Of a DNA stretch of 64,000 bases, positions 44,596 to 54,037 are shown one piece after another (position 1 is the first letter of the stretch; each line of letters begins with the position of its first letter). Position numbers and translations under genes: made by a program. Below the pieces are notes generated by a model. That model was not told the DNA's origin, made no database searches, and worked only from the letters and a program-made list of their open reading frames with translations. The stretch comes from Candidatus Poribacteria bacterium (GTDB lineage Bacteria; Poribacteria; WGA-4E; PCPOR2b), in NCBI GenBank assembly GCA_028819845.1, contig JAPPKS010000023.1, positions 31,573 through 95,572 of the forward strand. The letters are read 5' to 3'.

Positions 44596-46229
44596 TTTTG
44601 CTCCTGTTTAGATATTGAATCAGTTTTTGAATTTTTCAAAAAACCGTTCGATTTCAGATGGAAGATGCTTTCGGAGTATGCGCTTTTGTCTTTTTCCGTC
44701 CGGTTGAGAACTGGCCGTTTATATTGATTGACAATTCGCATTTCTGAACGTTCGGCGATTGATGGATACATGTTGAACTTATCATTTGCCACCAGAAAAA
44801 CATCATAATTCTGGGCTAGGAATTTTGTACAATTCCGCAATACATCTGAAACACCTTTGATATACTGTTCTCTAGCCTCTTTACCCTTTCCCTTGAAGAG
44901 CGGTCCAATTTCTAGCTCATCTTTTCGATCAAATGCAAACAAATCATAGGCGTAGGCGTGTTGTTCGTGATAGTTGATTAGCCCAACATAGGGCGGACTC
45001 GAGAAAACCCCATTAATCTTCTGAGTATTCACGAATCGAGCAAAATCAGGGTTTTCCGCCTTTAATGCCTCGACTATGTCAATTGTCCGAGAATCTCCAG
45101 TCAGACAGGTTTGAAACGTGCCTGTCCTTAATCTATCGAAGTGAACGAGGCGCTGAATTGTATCTTGACAGTATCGTTCCCACCAACTCAATATTGAAAA
45201 CAGCGGCCTGCACATTTTGCCATGCTTGGCGCAGTAATAGACAGTCGTTACAGGTTCTTTTAAAGTTGCCAAATCTGCATGCGTCGTTGCTCGGCAGGTA
45301 CGAATGGTTCGGCTCAAAATAATCTGAATCACCCGCTGGATTTCACGGATTTTAATGTGGCTCACACGCTCAAAAACAAAATCAATCTCCGCCCTTACCG
45401 GCGACAAATACCACATATCAAGGAAATTCTCTGACTTTCTCTGCCACAGCTTTATCCCATGTTGGTTTATTAGTTGAAAATACCTGAGTGAGAATTCGTC
45501 CTCTTTTTCTTTCCCGTATTTCTCTTGATTAATCAGTCCTTGCCTGACTTTGTACTTGAAATCCGGAGACGGAAAATGTTCGTTATTGAACTTGGCGAGT
45601 TCCTCGGTAAGTTGTACTTCAAATTGAACAACATTGGATTGGCTGATGAACCGTTTCAGAGCGTTTGTGATGCTGTGAATTTCATCCTGCACATCAATGA
45701 GACTATGTTTTTCTATTTTGATGTTGCTAATGAGTGTATTAAATGCAGATATATCAATTCCGATAGCGTGCATTCCAAGCTCGTTCGCTTGCACCAGTGT
45801 TGTGCCGCTGCCACAAAACGGATCCAGGATAATATCACCTTGTTCGAAACAGACATCTTTTTTAAAATCATCCGTATGACCATCTAAGAAGTATTCAACC
45901 AGTTGCGGAATGAACTTTCCTTTATATGGGTGGAGCCTATGGACATGTTTCGTCGTATCCGCTTCTTTCAAAAAATCAAATGACAATCCCCAATTTACGT
46001 CTTCGCCTAACTGCGCTTTCCAGTTGATTTCTCGTTTTCCTAAATATGACTGATAGTATTTAATCAAATCCTGTTTTGATATGCTGGTGGAACCATTATT
46101 GTCATATTTTCGTATCCTTCCATACTGGATTAGATAAGAGATATTGGAAGCGGTCACATTCTTCTTCAGATATTCGGTTGCCCATTTGCTGGCTTGAGGA
46201 ATTGTCAATAAATCCGCGTCTTCAACCAT
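44574..46229 (-). CDS. DNA methyltransferase (beta-class, N4-cytosine/N6-adenine)
   Basis: A 551-residue amino-methyltransferase. The N-terminus (LTIPQASKWATEYLKKNVTA to ISKQDLIKYYQSYL) looks like a MerR/excisionase-type helix-turn-helix. Then come HPYKGKFIPQLVEYFL, SAM motif I DPFCGSGTTL (136-145) and catalytic motif IV SSPPY (410-414). SPPY favours N4-cytosine, but N6-adenine is possible. No restriction endonuclease gene is adjacent, so it is a solitary methylase in this window. Base composition is more AT-rich than its neighbours, and it overlaps mqnE by 22 nt; both suggest insertion at the head of the menaquinone operon. Confidence 0.88.
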   Translation of the reverse strand: MVEDADLLTIPQASKWATEYLKKNVTASNISYLIQYGRIRKYDNNGSTSISKQDLIKYYQSYLGKREINWKAQLGEDVNWGLSFDFLKEADTTKHVHRLHPYKGKFIPQLVEYFLDGHTDDFKKDVCFEQGDIILDPFCGSGTTLVQANELGMHAIGIDISAFNTLISNIKIEKHSLIDVQDEIHSITNALKRFISQSNVVQFEVQLTEELAKFNNEHFPSPDFKYKVRQGLINQEKYGKEKEDEFSLRYFQLINQHGIKLWQRKSENFLDMWYLSPVRAEIDFVFERVSHIKIREIQRVIQIILSRTIRTCRATTHADLATLKEPVTTVYYCAKHGKMCRPLFSILSWWERYCQDTIQRLVHFDRLRTGTFQTCLTGDSRTIDIVEALKAENPDFARFVNTQKINGVFSSPPYVGLINYHEQHAYAYDLFAFDRKDELEIGPLFKGKGKEAREQYIKGVSDVLRNCTKFLAQNYDVFLVANDKFNMYPSIAERSEMRIVNQYKRPVLNRTEKDKSAYSESIFHLKSNGFLKNSKTDSISKQEQKWEKIYR

Positions 46230-46342
46230 ATTTGCGATTCTCTAAAAATAGTTATCCTTAGCTGAAATCTCCGTCCATTTCCCAAAATTGGATATCAGTA
46301 TTATAGCCCAGAGTATGTTGCCGTGCAAGCGAATATTTCGCC

Positions 46343-46371
46343 TTGCTCACGGGTTTTCATTTTGGTACACT
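46343..46371 (+). promoter_or_regulatory. Candidate sigma-70 promoter for the SAM hydrolase-family gene
   Basis: TTGCTC (46343-46348), 17 nt, TACACT (46366-46371), 37 bp upstream of the start codon. Four of six bases match in each hexamer; spacing is ideal. Confidence 0.5.
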
Positions 46372-46407
46372 TTCGAAAATTAAGTCAACTGCGGGAGGTG
46401 ATTTCCA

Positions 46408-47223
46408 ATGGATACTTCTCATTCCAGCGTTATCACACTGACGACCGATTTTGGAACGAACGACCCTTACATCGGCGTCATGAAAGGCGTGATTCTAAAT
46501 ATCAATCCACATATTCACATCGTTGACATCACACATTCGATTCCGCCCCAAAACATCCATGATGCCGCATTCATCATTGATTCAGCGTACCGTTATTTCC
46601 CAAGCGGAAGTATCCATGTGGTCGTTGTAGATCCAGGAGTTGGAAGTACACGCCGGGCTATCGCCTGCCAAACTGAAACGGGTTGCTTCGTCTGCCCGGA
46701 CAACGGCGTATTGAGCTACGTGCTTGATGAGGATGCCCCGTATCGCGCTGTCTCCGTGGACAACACCGAATATTGCCTACCTGAGATTAGCAATACTTTT
46801 CACGGCAGGGACATATTCGCGCCTATTGCCGCGCACCTATCACGGGGAATTCCCCTCGGCGACATCGGGGGTACGGTTAACAACCTCGTGCGACTGAACA
46901 GCTCAAAAGCTCAAGTCACGAAGACTGAAATCATCGGGCGCATTATTTGGATCGATAGTTTCGGCAACCTAATCAGCAACATTTCCAGTGAAATCTTCGA
47001 ATCGACAATTGCCCGTGAAAATTTCGCCATCCGGGTAGGAAATGCCGAGATTAATCGGCTTAACGGCTCTTACGCCGAGTCTCAAGCCGGGGAGTGTTTG
47101 GCGATTATCGGCAGTTTCGGTCAGCTCGAAATCTCGGTCAACCAAGGAAATGCCGCACAACGGCTCGAATTGAAGCGCGGCGACCCAATCGTGGTTCGTA
47201 AGACGGAAAAGATTCGACATTAA
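46408..47223 (+). CDS. S-adenosyl-L-methionine hydrolase/hydroxide adenosyltransferase (DUF62)
   Basis: A 271-residue member of the SAM chlorinase/fluorinase superfamily; most bacterial members hydrolyse SAM to adenosine and methionine. Landmarks: ITLTTDFGTNDPYIGVMKGV, VDITHSIPPQNIHDAAFI, HVVVVDPGVGSTRRAIAC, TFHGRDIFAPIAAHLSRG and WIDSFGNLISNI. The halogenase-specific insertion is not evident, so hydrolysis rather than halogenation is favoured. GGGAGGTGAT lies 6-8 nt before the ATG. Apparently monocistronic. Confidence 0.93.
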   Translation: MDTSHSSVITLTTDFGTNDPYIGVMKGVILNINPHIHIVDITHSIPPQNIHDAAFIIDSAYRYFPSGSIHVVVVDPGVGSTRRAIACQTETGCFVCPDNGVLSYVLDEDAPYRAVSVDNTEYCLPEISNTFHGRDIFAPIAAHLSRGIPLGDIGGTVNNLVRLNSSKAQVTKTEIIGRIIWIDSFGNLISNISSEIFESTIARENFAIRVGNAEINRLNGSYAESQAGECLAIIGSFGQLEISVNQGNAAQRLELKRGDPIVVRKTEKIRH

Positions 47224-47399
47224 TCCTCGTCAAAGCGAGGCCGTAGATGATCAGTTCCTCAAGCCGAACACCAAACGGTCTCACTGTCGTTTCACGCTGT
47301 AATCGTTGCGGCTGATTTTGTAGTGGATTCAAGTGATGGCTCGACATTTTTTTACCGACTGCCTGATAAATGGTGACGTATTAAGGGTAGTGATTTCTA

Positions 47400-47428
47400 T
47401 TGACGGTATCAGGGATTCTTGCTACGCT
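47400..47428 (+). promoter_or_regulatory. Candidate sigma-70 promoter upstream of the first SDR gene
   Basis: TTGACG (47400-47405), 17 nt, TACGCT (47423-47428), 63 bp upstream of the ATG at 47492. The -35 is strong, the -10 weak. Confidence 0.45.
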
Positions 47429-47491
47429 ATCCTGACAGCGGATTTGGCACTAACAATCCGTGAATTCCCGTCCTTCGGAGGCATATAATAG

Positions 47492-48250
47492 ATGAGTTCA
47501 GTTAGTAAAGTCGCTATCGTCACGGGCGCCGGAACCGGCATAGGTAAACGGACAGCGTTGGCTCTTTTGCAGGAAGGATATTCCGTTTCACTAGCGGGGC
47601 GGCGCGCAGAGACGCTTGAGATGACTGCGGCGGAAGCGGGGCAGTCCGGTTGCCGAACTTTGGTTGTACCAACTGACGTGGCTCAACCTGCCTCCGTACG
47701 ATCCCTCTTCGCCAAGACGAATGAGGTTTTTGGCAGGCTTGATCTTTTATTTAACAATGCGGGTACCGGCGCGCCGCCCGTACTATTGGAAGATTTAACT
47801 TTCGAACAATGGAAAACCGTGGTAGATGTCAATTTGACCGGCGCGTTTCTGTGCACGCAAGAGGCATTCAAGATTATGAAAAGCCAGGAACCTAGGGGCG
47901 GGCGCATCATCAATAACGGCTCCATATCCGCACACGTACCTCGCCCAAACTCTGCGCCTTATACAGCCACCAAACACGCGATGACTGGACTTACCCGCTC
48001 CTCGGCTCTTGACGGACGCAAATACGATATCGCGTGCGGTCAGATTGACATTGGGAATGCTGCGACTGAAATGACGGAGCGGATGAACGACGGCGTTCCG
48101 CAAGCAGATGGTTCCGTCATGGTTGAACCAAGAATGGACGCAGACAACGTCGCACGCGCGGTAGTTTACATGGCTAGCCTTCCGCTAGATACCGTGGTAC
48201 AATTCATGACTGTCATGGCGTCGAAGATGCCTTACATCGGACGCGGCTAA
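47492..48250 (+). CDS. Short-chain dehydrogenase/reductase
   Basis: A 252-residue classical SDR. The NAD(P) motif is [25 protein letters not shown] has the NAG motif, and the catalytic Ser and Tyr-x-x-x-Lys are in [20 protein letters not shown]. Arg residues after strand 2 (AGRRAET) favour NADP. The substrate is probably a sugar or polyol given nearby sugar kinases, but a dispersed repeat separates it from them. It starts after TAATAG with a GGAGG at 47478-47482. Confidence 0.9.
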   Translation: MSSVSKVAIVTGAGTGIGKRTALALLQEGYSVSLAGRRAETLEMTAAEAGQSGCRTLVVPTDVAQPASVRSLFAKTNEVFGRLDLLFNNAGTGAPPVLLEDLTFEQWKTVVDVNLTGAFLCTQEAFKIMKSQEPRGGRIINNGSISAHVPRPNSAPYTATKHAMTGLTRSSALDGRKYDIACGQIDIGNAATEMTERMNDGVPQADGSVMVEPRMDADNVARAVVYMASLPLDTVVQFMTVMASKMPYIGRG

Positions 48251-48608
48251 CCGAATGACGCCCTTAAAAGCCTGTTTGAATAATAGGCGGCAAAGCGATT
48301 TTTGGGCGTTTGAATTGGTATAATTGGTGGGGCTTCTATCGCGCGGGATTTACTATCGCCTTCGCAATTCGCTCAATTGATTCTATTCAGTAGCTTGATC
48401 CCAGCAAACATCTTACTCCAGAATTGCGCGGGGCAAGATGCCCCGCCTACAGGGCGTGGTGGCGCACGCGGGGCAAGGAAGATCTCTATCGCACTCCTTA
48501 TTCAGCCGCTTGATCTCCGCCTACGGAGGGTAGTGGGGTAATATACACCCGCCGCGCCTCTGGGGCTAAATAAAATGAATTTTCAAACCGGTTCTTAGGA
48601 TGGTAGAC
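48251..48608 (+). repeat. Dispersed ~270-bp element, copy 2 (48302-48568)
   Basis: From TTGGGCGTTTGAATTGGTAT (48302) to GCGCCTCTGGGGCTAAA it matches copy 1 at 19267-19570 along its length, including TATCGCGCGGGATTTACTAT, the hairpin GCGGGGC-AAGAT-GCCCCGC (48429-48447) and GGGTAGTGGGGTAATATACA. It fills most of the 358-bp gap between the SDR and PfkB genes. No open frame is conserved between copies, so it appears noncoding. Confidence 0.85.
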
Positions 48609-49535
48609 ATGCCGAGTTGGGATATATTCGGTTGCGGCATCGTTGCTGTTGATGACTTTATCACCGTGGACAGCTACCCGCCGCCTGACGCGAAAACCCC
48701 CGTATTGTCCAAGATTCGCCAAGGCGGCGGCCTAACAGGTACTACGCTGGTTGCGGCGTCACGATTAGGAGCGAAATGTGCGTACGGCGGTGTGTTAGGC
48801 GACGATTCACTCTCCGAATGGACGATTGAAGAGTTAGAACGCGAAGGCGTCGATTGCGGACCGATTATTCGTCAAGCCGGCGCGCAACCATTCCACTCTG
48901 TTATTATTGTTGACCGCACAGCGAAGACCCGGAATATTTTCTACTCAGACGCAGAAGTTATACCGCGCCCGTTAGAAAGCATCAATGAATCGCTCATTGG
49001 TCAGACTCGTTTGCTATTTATAGACCACCTTGGCGTCGAGAATATGTTGTACGCAGCCGGAATTGCCAAAAGGATTGGTATTCCAACGATCGCCGATATT
49101 GAACTTTGTGAACACCCTCAAACCGGCGCGTTGATGGCACAAATCGACTATCTGATACTGTCAGCGAGTTTCGCCGCAACATTCACGGGCAAGAATGACC
49201 CTGCTCACGCAGTTTCGCATCTAGCAGCTCAGACCCCTCGTACTTGTACGATTGTTACCGCCGGCGATCAGGGCTGCTGGTACGCCTGCGGAGAAAATCC
49301 CGGTGACATCCTGCATTTTCCGGCGTTTGCGGTTCAGGTGGTGGATACAACCGGTTGCGGGGATGTTTTTCACGGCGCATATGCGGCAGGAATAACGTCG
49401 GGATTGCCGGTTTCGCAATGCATTCGCTTTGCGTCCGCTGCCGCGGCAATCAAAGCCACAAAGACTGGAGGACGCGCCGGTATCCCGGACCGCGCCGCAG
49501 TTGAACAATTCCTGAATGAACGGGATACGGTGTAA
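48609..49535 (+). CDS. PfkB-family carbohydrate kinase
   Basis: A 308-residue ribokinase-type enzyme. The start IFGCGIVAVDDFITVDSYPP and the GG motif in IRQGGGLTGTTLVAASRLGA are typical, and signature 2 DTTGCGDVFHGAYAAGI has the catalytic Asp. It is likely to phosphorylate a sugar or sugar acid such as 2-keto-3-deoxygluconate. I chose ATG 48609, 8 nt after AGGA, over 48600. The uronate-isomerase-like gene begins 94 bp downstream and a second PfkB gene follows, which suggests one catabolic cluster. Confidence 0.88.
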   Translation: MPSWDIFGCGIVAVDDFITVDSYPPPDAKTPVLSKIRQGGGLTGTTLVAASRLGAKCAYGGVLGDDSLSEWTIEELEREGVDCGPIIRQAGAQPFHSVIIVDRTAKTRNIFYSDAEVIPRPLESINESLIGQTRLLFIDHLGVENMLYAAGIAKRIGIPTIADIELCEHPQTGALMAQIDYLILSASFAATFTGKNDPAHAVSHLAAQTPRTCTIVTAGDQGCWYACGENPGDILHFPAFAVQVVDTTGCGDVFHGAYAAGITSGLPVSQCIRFASAAAAIKATKTGGRAGIPDRAAVEQFLNERDTV

Positions 49536-49629
49536 TGAAATTGTATGCCGAAACTCGTCTCTCCGCGATTTGGCCTGCCGCCGATTTTGGCGGCTCGTCC
49601 TACACATAATTTGTTCTGGAGAATAAACG

Positions 49630-50961
49630 ATGAAGAACGATTCATTGACACACACGCTGGGAGAGGGATTGGCAGAAATCCCTGCCCTTGATTGCCATTC
49701 CCACATTGACGCTTCTCACCTCTCGGCGCGCGGGCTCCACGATGTGCTGCTCTACCACATGGTAATCTCTGACCTGTATAGCGCCGGCTGCCCCAACGGC
49801 GGCCGACTCGCCGAACATCCTGACAAAAACGAAATTCACAATCGGATATCGGAAGCCATCCCGTATTTGAAGTATATCCAGAATACCAGTTGCTATTGGG
49901 GATTGAAAATCATTCTGAGGGACCTCTACCACTGGACTGAACCGATTTCTGAGGACAATTGGCTTACACTGGATGGTCTGATAAAGGAGCGGTCAACGGA
50001 TTCTGACTGGCCGCGTGAGGTTATGCGCAAAGCGAATAGCCGCCGCATCGGCACTGAATTCTGGCGCGGCCACGACGGTTCGGCTGATGATATTTTGCAG
50101 TATAGCTTGGAATGGGCTTTTTTTACTCGTACACAATGGGGACAGAACGACATTCCGCTTTTTGAATTGGAGAAGGCGTGGAATGAAAACGAACCATCCC
50201 CACCGCTGCCTGTGACCCTTGAATCCCGCCCAAAACTAGATCGTGTCATTCGCACGATTGACGACGTGCATAACGCAATTCAACACTATTGCGATAGAAT
50301 TCCATATGAGCGAGTGCTGAGCACAGCACAACATTTCTCAACGGACATTAACTACCGTCCGGTGAGTGACAGCGAGATGGAAACCGCCCTAAGCCGCCGA
50401 TCGGACGCCACAATCCAGGATCGCGACGTCTACGCAAACTTTATCCTTGAAGCATTCCTGACCGAACTGGATAAACATGCGGACGAGATAGTCTATCAGT
50501 TTTCCCTTGGTGCGGAACCCTTGCCTTATGAGACGGGAAGCAAGCTCAGGCAGGAGACCATTTTCCAGTTGGCTCAAATTTTTGAACGCCATCCGCAGTT
50601 GAGATTTCAGGTTTTTTTATCGAGCGAGCATGCGAGTCCCGCCTTGTGCACATTGGCGAGAGAGTTGCCAAACCTCTCCTTCGCCGGTTATTGGTGGCAT
50701 AACTTCTTCCCCTCGACCATCCGGAAAGTGATAGCGGATCGGCTGGATATGGTGGCGGCAAACAAGCAAATCGGCTTTTTCAGCGATGCATATACAATGG
50801 AGTGGGCATACGCGAAAGCAATACTTGTCCGCAAACAACTCGCAGAAGTGTTGGCTCAGAAAGTCAGCCAAGGACAGTATTCCATTGATGACTCGCTTTC
50901 GATTGCAAGGCAGATTTTGTTTGTGACGCCCCAAAGCCTCTTGGGCATGCAGCCGGCGTGA
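49630..50961 (+). CDS. Amidohydrolase-fold protein, uronate isomerase-like
   Basis: A 443-residue protein. ALDCHSHID (Asp21, His23, His25) is the HxH metal site of the amidohydrolase superfamily. YLKYIQNTSCYWGLKIILRD, RFQVFLSSEHASP, YWWHNFFPSTIRKVIADRLD and GFFSDAYTMEWAYAKAILVR resemble uronate isomerase (UxaC) and related proteins. Isomerisation of a hexuronate is plausible, but closely related families differ in substrate. A purine-rich GGAGAATAAACG precedes the ATG. It is flanked by two PfkB kinase genes on the same strand. Confidence 0.75.
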   Translation: MKNDSLTHTLGEGLAEIPALDCHSHIDASHLSARGLHDVLLYHMVISDLYSAGCPNGGRLAEHPDKNEIHNRISEAIPYLKYIQNTSCYWGLKIILRDLYHWTEPISEDNWLTLDGLIKERSTDSDWPREVMRKANSRRIGTEFWRGHDGSADDILQYSLEWAFFTRTQWGQNDIPLFELEKAWNENEPSPPLPVTLESRPKLDRVIRTIDDVHNAIQHYCDRIPYERVLSTAQHFSTDINYRPVSDSEMETALSRRSDATIQDRDVYANFILEAFLTELDKHADEIVYQFSLGAEPLPYETGSKLRQETIFQLAQIFERHPQLRFQVFLSSEHASPALCTLARELPNLSFAGYWWHNFFPSTIRKVIADRLDMVAANKQIGFFSDAYTMEWAYAKAILVRKQLAEVLAQKVSQGQYSIDDSLSIARQILFVTPQSLLGMQPA

Positions 50962-51021
50962 TTGTTGCCCTGTGGCGATTCAAAATCCCAGCTAGCCAAA
51001 ATAGTATCAAAAAACTGGTAA

Positions 51022-51858
51022 ATGACACCAACATTTCTCGCTATTGGACACTTTTGTTATGATGTTTCACCGAGCGGTTATGTACTTGGGGGTTCGGCGG
51101 CATATTCGACGATTACTGCGCGAAATCTTGGTTGCCGCGCACGCGCCATTACGGCTGTCGGCAGTGATTTTGACCCACAGAATCCGACGTTAGACGGCGT
51201 CGAAGTGATTTACCAAGAATCGTCAAACACGACCATCTTCGAGAACCGGTACGGCGCAGACGGCGGGCGCGAACAATTAATCTTGTCTCTGGGCAGCAGA
51301 TTGAAGCCGCAGGTCATTGCGTCGGATTCTCGTAACGCAGAAATTGCTTACTTGTGCCCGATTGCTGATGAAGTCGACCCTGATTGTATTCACAGCCTCA
51401 ATTCCGCCTTAATCGGTGTCACGCCGCAAGGTTGGATGCGGCAGTTGGACGGAGACTCGCAAGTTGTTCGGCCGAAGCGGTGGGATTCTTCTCCTGCTAT
51501 TTTACCGTATGCCGATGTGCTTATTTTGAGTGAAGAGGATTTAATCGCCTATCCGGATGAGCTGGAGAAATATATTGAATTGACAAGAATTGTGGTTTTA
51601 ACCAAGGGCAGGTATGGCGCTACATTGTATGAAAACGGCCAAGCATTGGACTCCCAAGCCTATCCTGCGAATGAAGTTGACCCTACGGGCGCCGGCGACG
51701 TTTTTGCAGCCGCGTTTTTAACCAAATATTTCGAAACTCGGATACCGCAGGAGGCTCTCAATTTTGCGCACTGCGCAGCGTCATTCGCGGTCGAAGGAAA
51801 ATATACAACAAACATACCGACGTTGGATGCAATCCATAGCCGCTTGAAACCAATTTAA
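51022..51858 (+). CDS. PfkB-family carbohydrate kinase (second)
   Basis: A 278-residue kinase, shorter than the first. It begins TPTFLAIGHFCYDVSPSGYV, has LGGSAAYSTITARNLGCRA, and ends with signature DPTGAGDVFAAAFLTKY. The mid-region differs from the upstream PfkB, so they are not recent duplicates. It lies 60 bp after the uronate-isomerase-like gene, probably the same transcript. Substrate unknown; a cluster role in hexuronate or polyol breakdown is inferred. Confidence 0.87.
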   Translation: MTPTFLAIGHFCYDVSPSGYVLGGSAAYSTITARNLGCRARAITAVGSDFDPQNPTLDGVEVIYQESSNTTIFENRYGADGGREQLILSLGSRLKPQVIASDSRNAEIAYLCPIADEVDPDCIHSLNSALIGVTPQGWMRQLDGDSQVVRPKRWDSSPAILPYADVLILSEEDLIAYPDELEKYIELTRIVVLTKGRYGATLYENGQALDSQAYPANEVDPTGAGDVFAAAFLTKYFETRIPQEALNFAHCAASFAVEGKYTTNIPTLDAIHSRLKPI

Positions 51859-51958
51859 GGGTGGCGTTCATATGGGCTAACCGCGACGTTGTGAATTTTC
51901 TCTCGAATCGTCAATTCGCCGGACAATTTTGTGATTCCGATTCAACCCCACCGATGCG

Positions 51959-52933
51959 TCAGTTCACCTGCATAGCTCTTCGCCATTCAAAACAGCGCAC
52001 CGTCTGACCCGAATTGACCGGCTCCAATTGGGGCATTTCACTCCTGCATTGCTCGGTTGCAAACTCACACCGCGACGCAAAGCGGCAGCCGTCAGGCATT
52101 TGCGTCGGTTCCGGAACACTACCTTGAATTGCGGTTAGGCGGTCAGCGTTTCCCGATAATTTAGGAACGGCATTCAGCAACCCCTTGGTATAGGGGTGGT
52201 ACGCACGTTCAAACAACTTGTCGACCATCGCGCTTTCGACAACTTGCCCGGCGTACATGACTAAAACTCGGTGCGCTGCCTCTGAAATTACACCGAGATT
52301 GTGCGTGATCAACAAGACCGCCATGCCCATATCGTCTTGAAGTTTGCCGATTAAATCAAGGATTTGTGCTTGAATTGTGACATCGAGTGCAGTTGTGGGT
52401 TCGTCAGCAATGAGGAGGGAAGGGTAGCAGGAGATTGCCATTGCAATCATGACACGCTGCCGCATGCCGCCGCTCATCTGATGCGGATAATTGTGCACAC
52501 TTTCTTTGGGAGTGGGAATGCCGACAGCAGCAAGGGATTCTATGCTCTGTTGCCAGGCTGTTTTTTTATCTAGCCCCTGATGACGCCTAATTGCCTCAGC
52601 AATCTGATTGCCGACGGTAAATACGGGATTTAGCGAAACCATGGGTTCCTGGAAGACAATCGAAATCTCATTGCCGCGAATATCGCGCATTTCGGATTCT
52701 CTTCGGGCGAGCAGGTTCTCACCGTTCCACCAAATCTCCCCTGCCACGATTTTTCCGGGCGGCGGCACAAGACGCAATATCGAAAGTGCGGTCATACTTT
52801 TACCGCACCCTGATTCACCGACTATGCCAAGTGTCTCCCCTTTCGCAAGTGTGAAACTCACGTCATCGACAGCGGGAACAATACCATCATCAGTATCAAA
52901 ATAGGTTTTCAGGTTATTCACGCGAAGCAGCAT
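51959..52933 (-). CDS. Oligopeptide/dipeptide-type ABC transporter ATP-binding protein (OppD/DppD-like)
   Basis: A 324-residue ATPase. Walker A is GESGCGKS in GIVGESGCGKSMTALSILRL, the Q-loop FQEPMVSLNPVF, the signature MSGGMRQRVMIAMAI, Walker B LLIADEPTTALD and the switch His in LLITHNLG. The C-terminal oligo_HPY extension is HPYTKGLLNAVPKL, GSVPEPTQMPDGCRFASRC and a Cys-containing tail (CEFATEQC). Its permease and binding-protein genes are not adjacent. Such orphan importers can also carry sugars. It converges on the PfkB gene. Confidence 0.92.
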   Translation of the reverse strand: MLLRVNNLKTYFDTDDGIVPAVDDVSFTLAKGETLGIVGESGCGKSMTALSILRLVPPPGKIVAGEIWWNGENLLARRESEMRDIRGNEISIVFQEPMVSLNPVFTVGNQIAEAIRRHQGLDKKTAWQQSIESLAAVGIPTPKESVHNYPHQMSGGMRQRVMIAMAISCYPSLLIADEPTTALDVTIQAQILDLIGKLQDDMGMAVLLITHNLGVISEAAHRVLVMYAGQVVESAMVDKLFERAYHPYTKGLLNAVPKLSGNADRLTAIQGSVPEPTQMPDGCRFASRCEFATEQCRSEMPQLEPVNSGQTVRCFEWRRAMQVN

Positions 52934-53006
52934 AACTGAATTTTAAGGCTGATGATGTGCACGGACAGTGGAATTAGCGCCTCTGCGCATCCTGACCTCC
53001 AGTTTT

Positions 53007-53813
53007 TCATGCCTGATACCGCCAATCACTACCTGCCATACAACCGCCATCAACGAAGATTACTTCTCCGGTAACGAAATTAGAAACTTCAGACGCTAGG
53101 TAAATTGTCAGGCCGACGAGATCCTCCGGTTCTCCCCAGCGGTTGGCGGGTGTACGATTCAAAACCCACCGGTTTCGCGAATCTTCCCGCATCGGTTCGG
53201 TGAGCGCGGTTCGGATGAAACCGGGAGCGATGCCGTTGACCTGGATATTATGCCTAGCCCATTCCACTGCAAGCAGCTTCGTGATTTGCATCAATCCGCC
53301 TTTGGATGCGGCGTACGCCGTGATTGTCGGCAGTCCAATCGCGGAAGCTAACGACAGATTATTGATAATTTTTCCGGCGTTCTGCTGAATCATGACTTTC
53401 CCGCAAGCCTGTGTAAGAAAGAAAGTTCCTTTGAGGTTCACATCTGTAACCGTATCCCAGTCAGCTTCGGTGTATTCTTCAGCGGGACGGCGCACGTTAA
53501 TGCCTGCATTGTTTACGAGAACGTCGATCCTACCGAATTGATCCATTGTTTGTTCAACTATTCGACCGATATCATCGAAATTGCCGACATCAGCTTCAAT
53601 CGGTATCACCTGACGGCCGCTCTCATTTGCGATGCGTTCAGCAATCGACTGAAGCGGCTCTAATCTCCTGCCGACAATTAGGAGATTCGAACCCGCCCCG
53701 GCGAGACCCTCCGCCATTGCTAGTCCGATTCCGCGGCTCGCGCCAGTAACAATGCTGACTTTATCGTCGAGCCGAAACTTGTCGATTGTTTTGATTGCGG
53801 ATGTTTGCATCAT
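53007..53813 (-). CDS. Short-chain dehydrogenase (gluconate 5-dehydrogenase/KduD-like)
   Basis: A 268-residue SDR. It has DKVSIVTGASRGIGLAMAEG, DVLVNNAGINVRRPAEEYTE and LSLASAIGLPTITAYAASKG (Ser and YxxxK), and ends FVTGEVIFVDGGCMAG. The NVRRPAEE and PFxR-like pattern resembles gluconate 5-dehydrogenase and KduD-type enzymes, so a sugar-acid substrate is likely. AGGTAGG precedes two adjacent ATG codons (53813 and 53810); either may be used. It faces away from purN. Confidence 0.88.
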   Translation of the reverse strand: MMQTSAIKTIDKFRLDDKVSIVTGASRGIGLAMAEGLAGAGSNLLIVGRRLEPLQSIAERIANESGRQVIPIEADVGNFDDIGRIVEQTMDQFGRIDVLVNNAGINVRRPAEEYTEADWDTVTDVNLKGTFFLTQACGKVMIQQNAGKIINNLSLASAIGLPTITAYAASKGGLMQITKLLAVEWARHNIQVNGIAPGFIRTALTEPMREDSRNRWVLNRTPANRWGEPEDLVGLTIYLASEVSNFVTGEVIFVDGGCMAGSDWRYQA

Positions 53814-53900
53814 TTGCCTACCTTGCAAATTAACGTCTTGTGCAATGACAGATTATATCACCCTATAGGGATGGGGGCAAACAAAATGGGCTGAAAACGC

Positions 53901-53955
53901 TTTACTCAGGTTCATCCGTGTGCTACAATAACACACCGTGCTACAATAACACACC
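53901..53955 (+). promoter_or_regulatory. purN promoter with tandemly duplicated -10 segment
   Basis: TTTACT (53901-53906), 17 nt, TACAAT (53924-53929). An 18-bp unit GTGCTACAATAACACACC is present twice in perfect tandem (53920-53937, 53938-53955), so a second TACAAT lies at 53942-53947. The start codon is at 54038. Confidence 0.55.
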
Positions 53956-54037
53956 GTTGCTTTCGCCGTAAGAAACCTCATATGAACAACAATCAACCCG
54001 ATATTTCTGCTAGACCGGAAGGACGAAATTTGAACCC

